A DNA stretch of 43,219 bases, taken from positions 1 to 43,219 of the forward strand of contig JAQXZD010000056.1 of the NCBI GenBank assembly GCA_029227035.1, read 5' to 3'. Positions 1-6,514 of the stretch are shown here, piece after piece; the first letter of the stretch is position 1, and each line of letters begins with the position of its first letter. The notes beneath the pieces are model-generated. The model ran no database searches. It was given only the letters and a program-made list of their open reading frames with translations, and had not been told where the DNA came from. A program made the position numbers and the translations under genes. The DNA comes from Lachnospiraceae bacterium (GTDB taxonomy: Bacteria; Bacillota; Clostridia; Lachnospirales; Lachnospiraceae).

Positions 1-31
1 TCCATCATCCAGTGACAGCAAATGTCGCTGT

Positions 32-54
32 GTCATCAATCGAAGATTGACGAC
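32..54 (+). repeat. 23-nt palindromic repeat, copy 1
   Basis: Two 10-nt arms around a GAA loop, with one A.C mismatch at stem position 4. It lies just upstream of the tRNA-Asp gene. Two further copies occur at 549-571 and 4901-4923, and the arms differ by paired changes. The function is unknown. Confidence 0.6.
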
Positions 55-87
55 AATGTATGAAGTTTTGAAGGTACAAACCTTTAT

Positions 88-161
88 GGCCTAGTGGCTC
101 AGTTGGTTAGAGCGCCGCCCTGTCACGGCGGAGGTCACGGGTTCGAGTCCCGTCTGGGTCG
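88..161 (+). tRNA. tRNA-Asp (GTC)
   Basis: A cloverleaf can be drawn: acceptor GGCCTAG pairs with CTGGGTC, the anticodon stem CCGCC/GGCGG encloses CTGTCAC with anticodon GTC, and the T-arm contains GGTTCGAGTCC. CCA is not encoded. It is the first of six tRNAs in one direction. Confidence 0.95.
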
Positions 162-213
162 TTGTAGTGAGCAATGATTGATAAGTTCTTGATTCTCACT
201 ATAGGTAATATGT

Positions 214-286
214 GGGATCTTAGCTCAGCTGGGAGAGCATCTGCCTTACAAGCAGAGGGTCATAGGTTCGAGCCCTATAGGTCCCA
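214..286 (+). tRNA. tRNA-Val (TAC)
   Basis: Acceptor GGGATCT pairs with AGGTCCC including one G-T pair. The anticodon stem TCTGC/GCAGA encloses CTTACAA, giving anticodon TAC. The T-loop is TTCGAGC and the discriminator is A. CCA is not encoded. Confidence 0.95.
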
Positions 287-295
287 TTTTCATAT

Positions 296-368
296 GCCGA
301 TGTGGCTCAATTGGCAGAGCAGCTGATTTGTAATCAGCAGGTTATCGGTTCGAGTCCGATCATCGGCT
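296..368 (+). tRNA. tRNA-Thr (TGT)
   Basis: Acceptor GCCGATG pairs perfectly with CATCGGC. The anticodon stem GCTGA/TCAGC encloses TTTGTAA, anticodon TGT. It starts only 9 nt after tRNA-Val, so the two are almost certainly co-transcribed. Confidence 0.95.
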
Positions 369-399
369 TTTATACAATTTCATATTGAAATGTATATTT

Positions 400-481
400 G
401 GGCAGATTCCCGAGTGGCCAAAGGGGACAGACTGTAAATCTGCTGCAACTTGCTTCGGTGGTTCGAATCCACCTCTGCCCA
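400..481 (+). tRNA. tRNA-Tyr (GTA), long variable arm
   Basis: Acceptor GGGCAGA pairs with TCTGCCC. The anticodon loop TGTAAAT gives GTA. The extended variable arm around 444-458 and the 82-nt length mark it as a class II tRNA, as expected for bacterial tyrosine tRNA. Confidence 0.93.
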
Positions 482-548
482 TTGTAATTATTTATTGAAT
501 AATTGCATATAATTATGTTAACAACATTTGTAAAGCAGATGTTGCAGA

Positions 549-571
549 GTCTTCAATCAAAGATTGAAGAC
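549..571 (+). repeat. 23-nt palindromic repeat, copy 2
   Basis: A perfect 10-bp inverted repeat around an AAA loop, lying between tRNA-Tyr and tRNA-Met. Compared with copy 3 at 4901-4923, stem positions 4 and 6 change on both arms so that pairing is kept. No U-run follows, so it is not a canonical terminator. Confidence 0.65.
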
Positions 572-583
572 ATTATATAATAT

Positions 584-657
584 CGCGGGATGGAGCAGTC
601 TGGAAGCTCGCCGGGCTCATAACCCGGAGGTCATAGGTTCAAATCCTATTCCCGCAA
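584..657 (+). tRNA. Initiator tRNA-fMet (CAT)
   Basis: Anticodon CAT in loop CTCATAA. Two initiator hallmarks are visible: an unpaired C1-A72 at the end of the acceptor stem (CGCGGGA against TTCCCGCA) and three consecutive G-C pairs (GGG/CCC) next to the anticodon loop. This separates it from elongator Met and from tRNA-Ile with modified CAT. Confidence 0.93.
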
Positions 658-687
658 CTCTTGTGATGCTATCACAAAATATGTTAT

Positions 688-760
<73 letters not shown>

Positions 761-767
761 TTTGTAG

Positions 768-802
768 AAGATAATTACTGCGTTGTAGTAGTTATCTTTT
801 TT
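768..802 (+). terminator. Terminator of the tRNA cluster
   Basis: GATAATTACT and AGTAGTTATC form a 10-bp stem with one G-U pair around a short loop, followed by TTTTTTG. It directly follows tRNA-Phe. Confidence 0.85.
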
Positions 803-807
803 GTTTA

Positions 808-843
808 TAAAAAAATAAGAGGTAAATCGAAATCTACCTCTTA
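808..843 (-). terminator. Terminator after the FliD-tail-like gene
   Basis: The 9-bp perfect arms TAAGAGGTA and TACCTCTTA lie 7 nt beyond the minus-strand stop at 850. On that strand they are followed by a run of T (the A-run at 808-815). Confidence 0.8.
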
Positions 844-849
844 CATTCA

Positions 850-1428
850 TTACATGGTGATGTTAATGTGCAATCCCTTGCCGTTAATTTGCGAATATAT
901 ATCATTCTGTATGGCGAAATTCAATTTGTTGGCGAATTTCATGACCTGTTTTGAAAATTCATTGTCAGAAGAAAAAATCTTTTCAACCTTTGAATTATCG
1001 GAAATCTTAAGAAGGTCTTCATTGACGGTAAGTTTACCGTCTTTTTCTATCGTGATACCGATATCTTCCAGCTCATCTGCATGATTTTTTGTCATGGTTC
1101 TCAGGCGCTTAATATAATGCTGGGTATCATAGTCAGTGGAACTTTTTCCGGAATCCAGAGTATTGTTGTAAACACTGACAAAAGCCTGAATGGATGCCTT
1201 AGTTGTATCGTTAATGTTGTCGTCCTTGGTATCCTCTTCCTTGCTGCCGTAATCGTTCTGAGGAAGACGTTTGGCAGCTTTGGAAAGAGCCCGACTGTCC
1301 TCGTATGAGAGTTCCAACTTGGAATAGTCATTGCGGTTGTTCTTTTTAATTACGTTACGGTTGTTGCTGTAAAAATTATTTAAGAAAAAATCCGATGATA
1401 AGTAAAGCCCGGATGATATTTTTGCCAT
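850..1428 (-). CDS. Small protein resembling the FliD (flagellar cap) C-terminal region
   Basis: This gene codes for 192 residues, starting at an ATG preceded by AGGAGG at good spacing. I do not recognise an established family. The first third is rich in Asn, Lys, Asp and Ser. The last 80 residues (ELEDIGITIEKDGKLTVNE onward, then a segment of the form FSKQVMKFANKLN) recall the C-terminal D1/D0 region of flagellar cap proteins, where an (I/L)GIT-DGKL stretch precedes a helical tail. It is far shorter than FliD (about 450 or more residues), lacks a recognisable N-terminal helix pair, and no flagellar gene lies nearby. There is no signal peptide or membrane segment. It may be a FliD-derived or unrelated coiled structural protein. 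It has its own terminator and is transcribed away from galM. Confidence 0.7.
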   Translation of the reverse strand: MAKISSGLYLSSDFFLNNFYSNNRNVIKKNNRNDYSKLELSYEDSRALSKAAKRLPQNDYGSKEEDTKDDNINDTTKASIQAFVSVYNNTLDSGKSSTDYDTQHYIKRLRTMTKNHADELEDIGITIEKDGKLTVNEDLLKISDNSKVEKIFSSDNEFSKQVMKFANKLNFAIQNDIYSQINGKGLHINITM

Positions 1429-1517
1429 AGACTGCCTCCTGTAAAATATTATACTAACTATTCGAGCTGCCTTGTGAACAGTTACTTATTATTTTAATAT
1501 ACTTATCGGCATTTTCC

Positions 1518-1546
1518 TTTACAACTTTAGCGAAAAGAATTAAAAT
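1518..1546 (+). promoter_or_regulatory. Likely sigma-A promoter of galM
   Basis: TTTACA at 1518-1523, a 17-nt spacer, and TAAAAT at 1541-1546. The start codon of galM follows 41 nt downstream of the -10 box. Confidence 0.55.
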
Positions 1547-1587
1547 TATATTGATTGTATCTGAGTTCTATACATGAGGAGGACAAC

Positions 1588-2637
1588 ATGAATAAGAAGT
1601 CATTTGGACAAATTGCAGATGGAACGGAAGCGAATCTATATACCATATGCAATAGTAATGGAATGAAGGCAGAAGTTACGGAGTTTGGTGCCTCTTTGGT
1701 GTCACTGACCGTAAAGGATGCACAAGGGAAGGATACAGATGTTATACTGGGGCACGATAATGCATTGGGATATCAGAAAGAAATGAGTTGTTTTGGTTCG
1801 GTAGTTGGGCGCAACTGCAATCGAATTTCATTTGCGGAGATAGAGATTGACGGAGTAAAGTATTCCTTGGAAGCAAATGACAATGATAACATGTTGCACA
1901 GCGGTTCACAGGGAACAGCGTGGAGGATGTGGAAAGTCACGGAGTACACAGAAAATAAGATTGTTCTGGCGATTGAAGATGCGCATTTACAGCAGGGATT
2001 TCCGGGAAATGCACAGATATCGGTTACTTATGAGGTAACCGAGCAAGGGGAGCTCAGCATTCGCTATCATGCAACTGCGGATAAAAAAACGGTGTTTAAT
2101 TTTACAAACCATGCGTATTTTAATTTGAATGGAGCAGGTTCGGGAACCGCTTTGAATCACACCCTTCAGATTATGGCGTCGCATTATACGCCGGTGGAAA
2201 ATTCGCATGCGATTCCGACGGGAGAGATTGCGGAAGTAGCAGGAACTCCGTTTGATTTCAGGGAACCAAAACCGATAGGGAAGGACATTGCGGCGGATGA
2301 TGCGCAGTTAAAATATACAAGTGGATATGATCATAATTTTGTGATTGATAAGAAACAGAACGGAGTGGAGCTGGCAGCCATTGCCCATAGTGACAAATCC
2401 GGAATTCGGATGGAAGTGTGGACAGATTGTGTTGGGATGCAGCTTTATACCGGAAATCATCTTGATGGAGAGCAGGGAAAGAACGGTATCATATATCATA
2501 ACGCAGATGCTTTTTGTCTGGAGACACAATACTTTCCAAATGCGGTCAATGAGCCAAACTTTGTATCTCCATTGACCGATGCCGGCGCAGCTTATGATTC
2601 ACAGACGATTTACCGTTTTATGACAGATGAGGGATAG
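1588..2637 (+). CDS. galM: Aldose 1-epimerase (galactose mutarotase)
   Basis: The product (349 residues) interconverts alpha and beta anomers of galactose and glucose, feeding the Leloir pathway in the cytoplasm. The family signature NFTNHAYFNLNG holds the catalytic His (about residue 175), and the C-terminal ETQYFPNAVN holds the catalytic Glu. Length matches the family. I chose the ATG at 1588 because GAGGAGG precedes it at 6-7 nt; an in-frame ATG at 1555 would give an 11-residue extension without a ribosome binding site. No galK, galT or galE is nearby, so it acts as a single housekeeping gene, possibly sharing a transcript with the dehydrogenase 57 nt downstream. Confidence 0.93.
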   Translation: MNKKSFGQIADGTEANLYTICNSNGMKAEVTEFGASLVSLTVKDAQGKDTDVILGHDNALGYQKEMSCFGSVVGRNCNRISFAEIEIDGVKYSLEANDNDNMLHSGSQGTAWRMWKVTEYTENKIVLAIEDAHLQQGFPGNAQISVTYEVTEQGELSIRYHATADKKTVFNFTNHAYFNLNGAGSGTALNHTLQIMASHYTPVENSHAIPTGEIAEVAGTPFDFREPKPIGKDIAADDAQLKYTSGYDHNFVIDKKQNGVELAAIAHSDKSGIRMEVWTDCVGMQLYTGNHLDGEQGKNGIIYHNADAFCLETQYFPNAVNEPNFVSPLTDAGAAYDSQTIYRFMTDEG

Positions 2638-2694
2638 AGAATTGAGAGTACATATTCGTTAGAAAACGGACGGGGAGTTGAAAGGAGAAAAGGG

Positions 2695-3642
2695 ATGAAA
2701 ATAGTATTTCTTGATGCAAAAACAATTGGAGACGATATGGATTTGTCCGGTTTTGCATCACTTGGCGAAGTGATTGAGTATGATTTTTCTACGGCACAGC
2801 AGGCCAGAGAGAGAGCAAAGGAAGCGGACGTGATTGTCGTAAATAAGGTGGAGATGAATGAGCAGACGCTGGGAGATGCGGAACACCTTAAGCTGATTTG
2901 TGTGACTGCAACCGGAACCAATAATCTGGATAAGAATTATCTGAAACAGCGGGGAATTGCCTGGCGCAACGTTGCAGGCTATTCCACGGAAATTGTGACA
3001 CAGCATACCTTTGCCATGCTGTTTTACCTGTTGGAAAAACTTCCGTATTATGACGAATATGTAAAGTCTGAAAAGTACGTCGGAGATATTATGTTCTCGC
3101 ATTTTGCCAAGCCGTTTCATGAATTAAACGGGATGACTTACGGAATTATAGGACTTGGAAATATCGGAAGGCGTGTGGCAGATATTGCAAAAGCATTCGG
3201 CTGTAAAGTTATCTATTATTCTACATCCGGAAGAAATTCACAGCCGGGTTATGAGCGGGTGGAGTGGAATGAACTGCTGAGACGGTCGGATATCGTATCG
3301 GTGCATGCGCCTCTTGATGAGAACACAAAGGGATTGATGAACAAGGATGCCTTTTCCAAAATGAAGAAATCGGCAATCTTTCTGAATTTGGGGAGAGGAC
3401 CGATTGTTGTGGAGCAGGATCTGGCAGACGCTTTGAATAAGGGCGAAATTGCGGCAGCGGGATTGGATGTATTGACAGTGGAACCAATGAGTCCGAAAAA
3501 TCCGTTAAGAACCATAAAGGACAGCACCAAGCTTTTGATTACTCCGCACATAGGCTGGGCAAGCGTTGAAGCGCGAACCCGCCTTATGAACATTGTGTTG
3601 GAACAGATTAAGGATTACATGCGTGAGAATCCGTCAGCATAA
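2695..3642 (+). CDS. D-isomer-specific 2-hydroxyacid dehydrogenase
   Basis: A cytoplasmic NAD(P)-dependent enzyme of 315 residues that interconverts a 2-keto acid and its D-2-hydroxy acid. The Rossmann motif GLGNIGR (about residues 152-158) binds the nucleotide. The catalytic Arg (NLGRGP), Glu (VEPMS) and His (PHIGW) are all present in the usual order. The sequence is closest in feel to the glycerate dehydrogenase/hydroxypyruvate reductase branch, but substrate cannot be read from sequence alone. The ATG is preceded by AAAGGAGAA. It may be co-transcribed with galM. The gene ends 38 nt from the convergent phospholipase-like gene. Confidence 0.88.
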   Translation: MKIVFLDAKTIGDDMDLSGFASLGEVIEYDFSTAQQARERAKEADVIVVNKVEMNEQTLGDAEHLKLICVTATGTNNLDKNYLKQRGIAWRNVAGYSTEIVTQHTFAMLFYLLEKLPYYDEYVKSEKYVGDIMFSHFAKPFHELNGMTYGIIGLGNIGRRVADIAKAFGCKVIYYSTSGRNSQPGYERVEWNELLRRSDIVSVHAPLDENTKGLMNKDAFSKMKKSAIFLNLGRGPIVVEQDLADALNKGEIAAAGLDVLTVEPMSPKNPLRTIKDSTKLLITPHIGWASVEARTRLMNIVLEQIKDYMRENPSA

Positions 3643-3680
3643 TGCAAACAGAAGTAAAGGAATAGGAATCAGGCTGTAGA

Positions 3681-4634
3681 TTAGCCGCAGGAGAGACCGC
3701 TCAGAAATGAGCGGTTTCCGTATTCTTTCAGGAAATTATTCAAGTCGGCAGAGCCTGACTTTCCTATTATATGATAATAAGAACGAAGGCGTTTCAGGTA
3801 ATGATGCAGCGCTTTGCGGTACAGTTCACGGAAAGAGGCAGAAGAAGCCTGTCCTGTCCATGGGTGTACCCAGGTGCGGTGCGTCCTATTCAAAGGATCC
3901 TGAATGAAACGATAATGATCGCTTGCAACCATGGGTGAGAGGAATGGTTTTCCGAGAAAAATTTTCTCAATCAGACGCGCCAGTACCTTTTTTTGACCGG
4001 ACGGATCATTTAAAAGCTGTGTTCCCCGCTTCATCCAAAACGGAGCACCGCCAAGCAGAACTTCGCTGGCAAGGATATCCGGATAAGTATTGCGGTAAGC
4101 ATATACCAGCATCTGGACAATGACCTTGCGCTGCAGAGGGCTCAGATGAATCGTTGCATTCTGGTGAAACTGGGATGGATACATGTGTTTTTTGAGACGC
4201 AGAAGTTCGTTGTCAATTTCTGTTTCAAAATATGCATGTTGTCCGAAGTATTGGATATTAGAAGGTGGATTCTGCGGAGTATACCCTGTGAAAGCGTATA
4301 CATACGGGTGAATGGCGCAGTCCAGTGTATAATGCCCGATAAAACCGCTGATATATGCATCTGCGATGCCAAGTGAATGCTTTTTCCGGAGAAAAAGATT
4401 ACGGCTTTCCAGAAGATTGGAAAAAAACAGGCCGGTATCTTTGCGGTGGGCAAGAGCTCCGATATTTTCATGATGCATCAGGTAAGACGGAAGATAATAG
4501 AAAAACAGATCAGGTCCCTGGAGACCAAGGGTAAATGCACTGTGGTTCCGTCTCAGGTTTTCTCGTATATTTTGATTGGCAATGCTGTGAAAAGCATCTA
4601 CGCCAAACAGATAATGTGTAGTAAATCCGGGCAT
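3681..4634 (-). CDS. Zinc-dependent phospholipase C-like protein
   Basis: 317 residues. The N-terminus (MPGFTTHYLFG, then GLQGPDLFFYY, then a GFIGHYTLDCAIHPYVY segment and HAYFETEID) carries the spaced His and Asp residues typical of the zinc-dependent phospholipase C/S1-P1 nuclease-like fold found in many Clostridia. Unlike secreted alpha-toxin or PlcB, no signal peptide is visible, so it is probably an intracellular member of unknown substrate; toxin activity should not be inferred. The start is supported by AGGAGAGG 7-8 nt upstream. A 7-bp hairpin (ACCGCTC/GAGCGGT) lies inside its last codons. Confidence 0.8.
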   Translation of the reverse strand: MPGFTTHYLFGVDAFHSIANQNIRENLRRNHSAFTLGLQGPDLFFYYLPSYLMHHENIGALAHRKDTGLFFSNLLESRNLFLRKKHSLGIADAYISGFIGHYTLDCAIHPYVYAFTGYTPQNPPSNIQYFGQHAYFETEIDNELLRLKKHMYPSQFHQNATIHLSPLQRKVIVQMLVYAYRNTYPDILASEVLLGGAPFWMKRGTQLLNDPSGQKKVLARLIEKIFLGKPFLSPMVASDHYRFIQDPLNRTHRTWVHPWTGQASSASFRELYRKALHHYLKRLRSYYHIIGKSGSADLNNFLKEYGNRSFLSGLSCG

Positions 4635-4843
4635 AAGTATACCTCTCCTATTAGTTGTGACTATCTATTTTGAACTTTCCTCGTAACTGTATGGGTACTG
4701 AACAGTTACCTTTTTCAATAATTATAGTATAACCTGTGAATAAGGTAAATATTGCAGGCATAAAAATATTAGTAAAACCGAATTATTCACAACAGCAAAG
4801 AGAAATCTGTAATTCGGGGTAAAACCGGCAAGGCATAAAAAGG
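4635..4843. other. Intergenic stretch, upstream half
   Basis: No gene is seen between the divergent phospholipase-like gene and the radical SAM promoter. Near the phospholipase start is an imperfect palindrome, GTAACTGT and ACAGTTAC at about 4684-4709. The rest is AT-rich without recognisable signals. Confidence 0.5.
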
Positions 4844-4871
4844 TTGACTTTGGTTATGATAGTGATATAAT
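4844..4871 (+). promoter_or_regulatory. Sigma-A promoter of the radical SAM gene
   Basis: TTGACT at 4844-4849, a 16-nt spacer and a perfect TATAAT at 4866-4871. The resulting leader is roughly 170 nt long before the ATG at 5049. Confidence 0.7.
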
Positions 4872-4900
4872 GAAACGTGGTATTGAAAACTACATCATAG

Positions 4901-4923
4901 GTCGTTAATCAAAGATTAACGAC
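4901..4923 (+). repeat. 23-nt palindromic repeat, copy 3
   Basis: A perfect 10-bp inverted repeat around AAA inside the transcribed leader of the radical SAM gene. Relative to copy 2, stem positions 4 and 6 have changed together with their partners (T-A to G-C, C-G to T-A). Confidence 0.65.
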
Positions 4924-4942
4924 AATAGACAAATAAGTGGAA

Positions 4943-4963
4943 ATGTATATTGTAAATATACAT
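4943..4963 (+). promoter_or_regulatory. Second hairpin in the radical SAM leader
   Basis: ATGTATATT and AATATACAT form a perfect 9-bp stem with a 3-nt loop. It sits between the repeat copy and the ribosome binding site. No known riboswitch core was recognised. Confidence 0.4.
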
Positions 4964-5048
4964 GGTTTCGTGATTGAATATGTTTATTCGACAAATAATT
5001 TAATATACTTGAATATAAAGTCAAACGAGAAAAGTGGAGGAAAGAGAA

Positions 5049-6446
5049 ATGGCAAGTTTAAAAGAGGCTGCAGAAAGACAGGCATTTTCAGTGGCAATTG
5101 ATGCTACATTAAAAAGCATGAAAAAGGATAGAGAGAAAGCCTTACTCAATATCGTAAATCTTGCACAGAAATTCATGGGTGATAATTTTACACCGGAAGC
5201 ATACGAAGGCGCGAAAAAGATGATTCAGAATCCGGATCAGAAATGGATGCGCTATGTGGATCGCCTTCTTGACGAGACAGATCCGCATGTTGCCAAGATG
5301 ACAGCATTGAATCTTGGATATCAGGCAGCATTTGCCGGAACGAAGAAGATTCGTAAGATGAGAGAGGTACACGATTGCAATATTCCGTGGTTGATTCTGA
5401 TGGATCCGACCAGTGCATGTAACCTTCATTGCACCGGATGCTGGGCGGCAGAGTATGGACATAAGCTCAACCTTACTTTTGAGGAAATGGACAGCATCGT
5501 TACACAGGGTAAGGAAATCGGTGTATATTTTTATATGATGACCGGAGGAGAGCCGCTGGTTCGTAAGGCAGATATTATCAAGCTTTGCGAGAAGCATAAT
5601 GATTGTGCGTTCCACTGTTATACCAACGGAACTTTGGTTGATCAGGCATTTTGTGATGAAATGAAACGTGTCGGAAATCTTTCACTTTCCATTTCTTTGG
5701 AGGGCTTTGAGGAGGCAAACGATTTCCGCCGTGGAGATGGTGTATATAATAAAGTAATCAAGGCAATGGATTTGCTTCATGAGAATGGATTAATTTTTGG
5801 TAACAGTGTATGTTATACCAGCAAGAATATGGAAGCGGTTACCAGTGATGAATTCTTCGACCTGCTGATTGAGCACGGTTCCCGTTTTGCATGGTATTTC
5901 CATCTGATGCCGGTTGGAATGAAGGCTTCACCGGAATTGATGCCGACCAAGGAGCAGAGAGAGTATATTTATCACAGACTGCGTGAAGTTCGCGGATTCG
6001 AGGGCGGAAAAGAAATCTTTGTTATGGATTTCCAGAATGATGGTGAGTATGTCGGAGGATGTATTGCCGGAGGACGTAACTACTGCCACATCAATCCAAA
6101 GGGAGATGTGGAACCTTGTGTATTTATTCATTATTCAGGAGCAAACATTCGTGAGAAGACTTTGCTTGAATGTTTGAAGCAGCCGTTGTTCATGGCTTAC
6201 AGAGACAATCAGCCATTCAATGACAATATGTTAAGACCATGTCCGATGCTTGAAAATCCGGAGATTCTGCAGAGAATGGTTCATGAGACGGGAGCACACT
6301 CCACGGATGTGGAAGAGGCAGAGCCGGTTGAACATCTTTGCGGAAAATGTGTTGCTTATGCAGAAGAGTGGAAAGGAACCGCAGATAAGTTGTGGGAAGC
6401 TCATCCACATCAAATTAAAGGTTACACAAATTTTAAGAAAAAATAA
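5049..6446 (+). CDS. Radical SAM protein with SPASM-like C-terminus
   Basis: 465 residues. C124, C128 and C131 form the CX3CX2C motif (CNLHCTGC) that binds the 4Fe-4S cluster for S-adenosylmethionine cleavage, followed by the MMTGGEPL glycine-rich segment. The C-terminal third has further Cys residues (GGCIAGGRNYCHINPKG, EPCVF, LRPCPM, LCGKC) as in SPASM/twitch domains that hold auxiliary clusters. An N-terminal region of about 95 residues of unknown role precedes the SAM core. The substrate is unknown. No peptide substrate gene is adjacent, so ribosomal-peptide maturation is not supported. The ATG at 5049 has GGAGG 8 nt upstream; an in-frame GTG at 5034 overlaps that site and is rejected. 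It has its own promoter, a structured leader and its own terminator. Confidence 0.88.
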   Translation: MASLKEAAERQAFSVAIDATLKSMKKDREKALLNIVNLAQKFMGDNFTPEAYEGAKKMIQNPDQKWMRYVDRLLDETDPHVAKMTALNLGYQAAFAGTKKIRKMREVHDCNIPWLILMDPTSACNLHCTGCWAAEYGHKLNLTFEEMDSIVTQGKEIGVYFYMMTGGEPLVRKADIIKLCEKHNDCAFHCYTNGTLVDQAFCDEMKRVGNLSLSISLEGFEEANDFRRGDGVYNKVIKAMDLLHENGLIFGNSVCYTSKNMEAVTSDEFFDLLIEHGSRFAWYFHLMPVGMKASPELMPTKEQREYIYHRLREVRGFEGGKEIFVMDFQNDGEYVGGCIAGGRNYCHINPKGDVEPCVFIHYSGANIREKTLLECLKQPLFMAYRDNQPFNDNMLRPCPMLENPEILQRMVHETGAHSTDVEEAEPVEHLCGKCVAYAEEWKGTADKLWEAHPHQIKGYTNFKKK

Positions 6447-6471
6447 AAGAAAATTAAGACTAATATACAGG

Positions 6472-6502
6472 ATTCCCGGTTTACATGCCGGGAATTTTGT
6501 TG
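6472..6502 (+). terminator. Terminator of the radical SAM gene
   Basis: ATTCCCGG and CCGGGAAT form a perfect 8-bp stem with the loop TTTACATG, followed by TTTTGTTG. It separates the radical SAM gene from the sulfatase gene. Confidence 0.8.
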
Positions 6503-6514
6503 TATGGTAAAGGA

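Noticed and set aside
5049-6446. Radical SAM gene as part of a ribosomal-peptide (RiPP) cluster
   Set aside because: No short precursor gene, transporter or protease is adjacent, and the gene is enclosed by its own promoter and terminator.
6485-6514. Upstream ATG extending the first LTA-synthase-like protein by ten residues
   Set aside because: It lies inside the radical SAM terminator hairpin and has no ribosome binding site.
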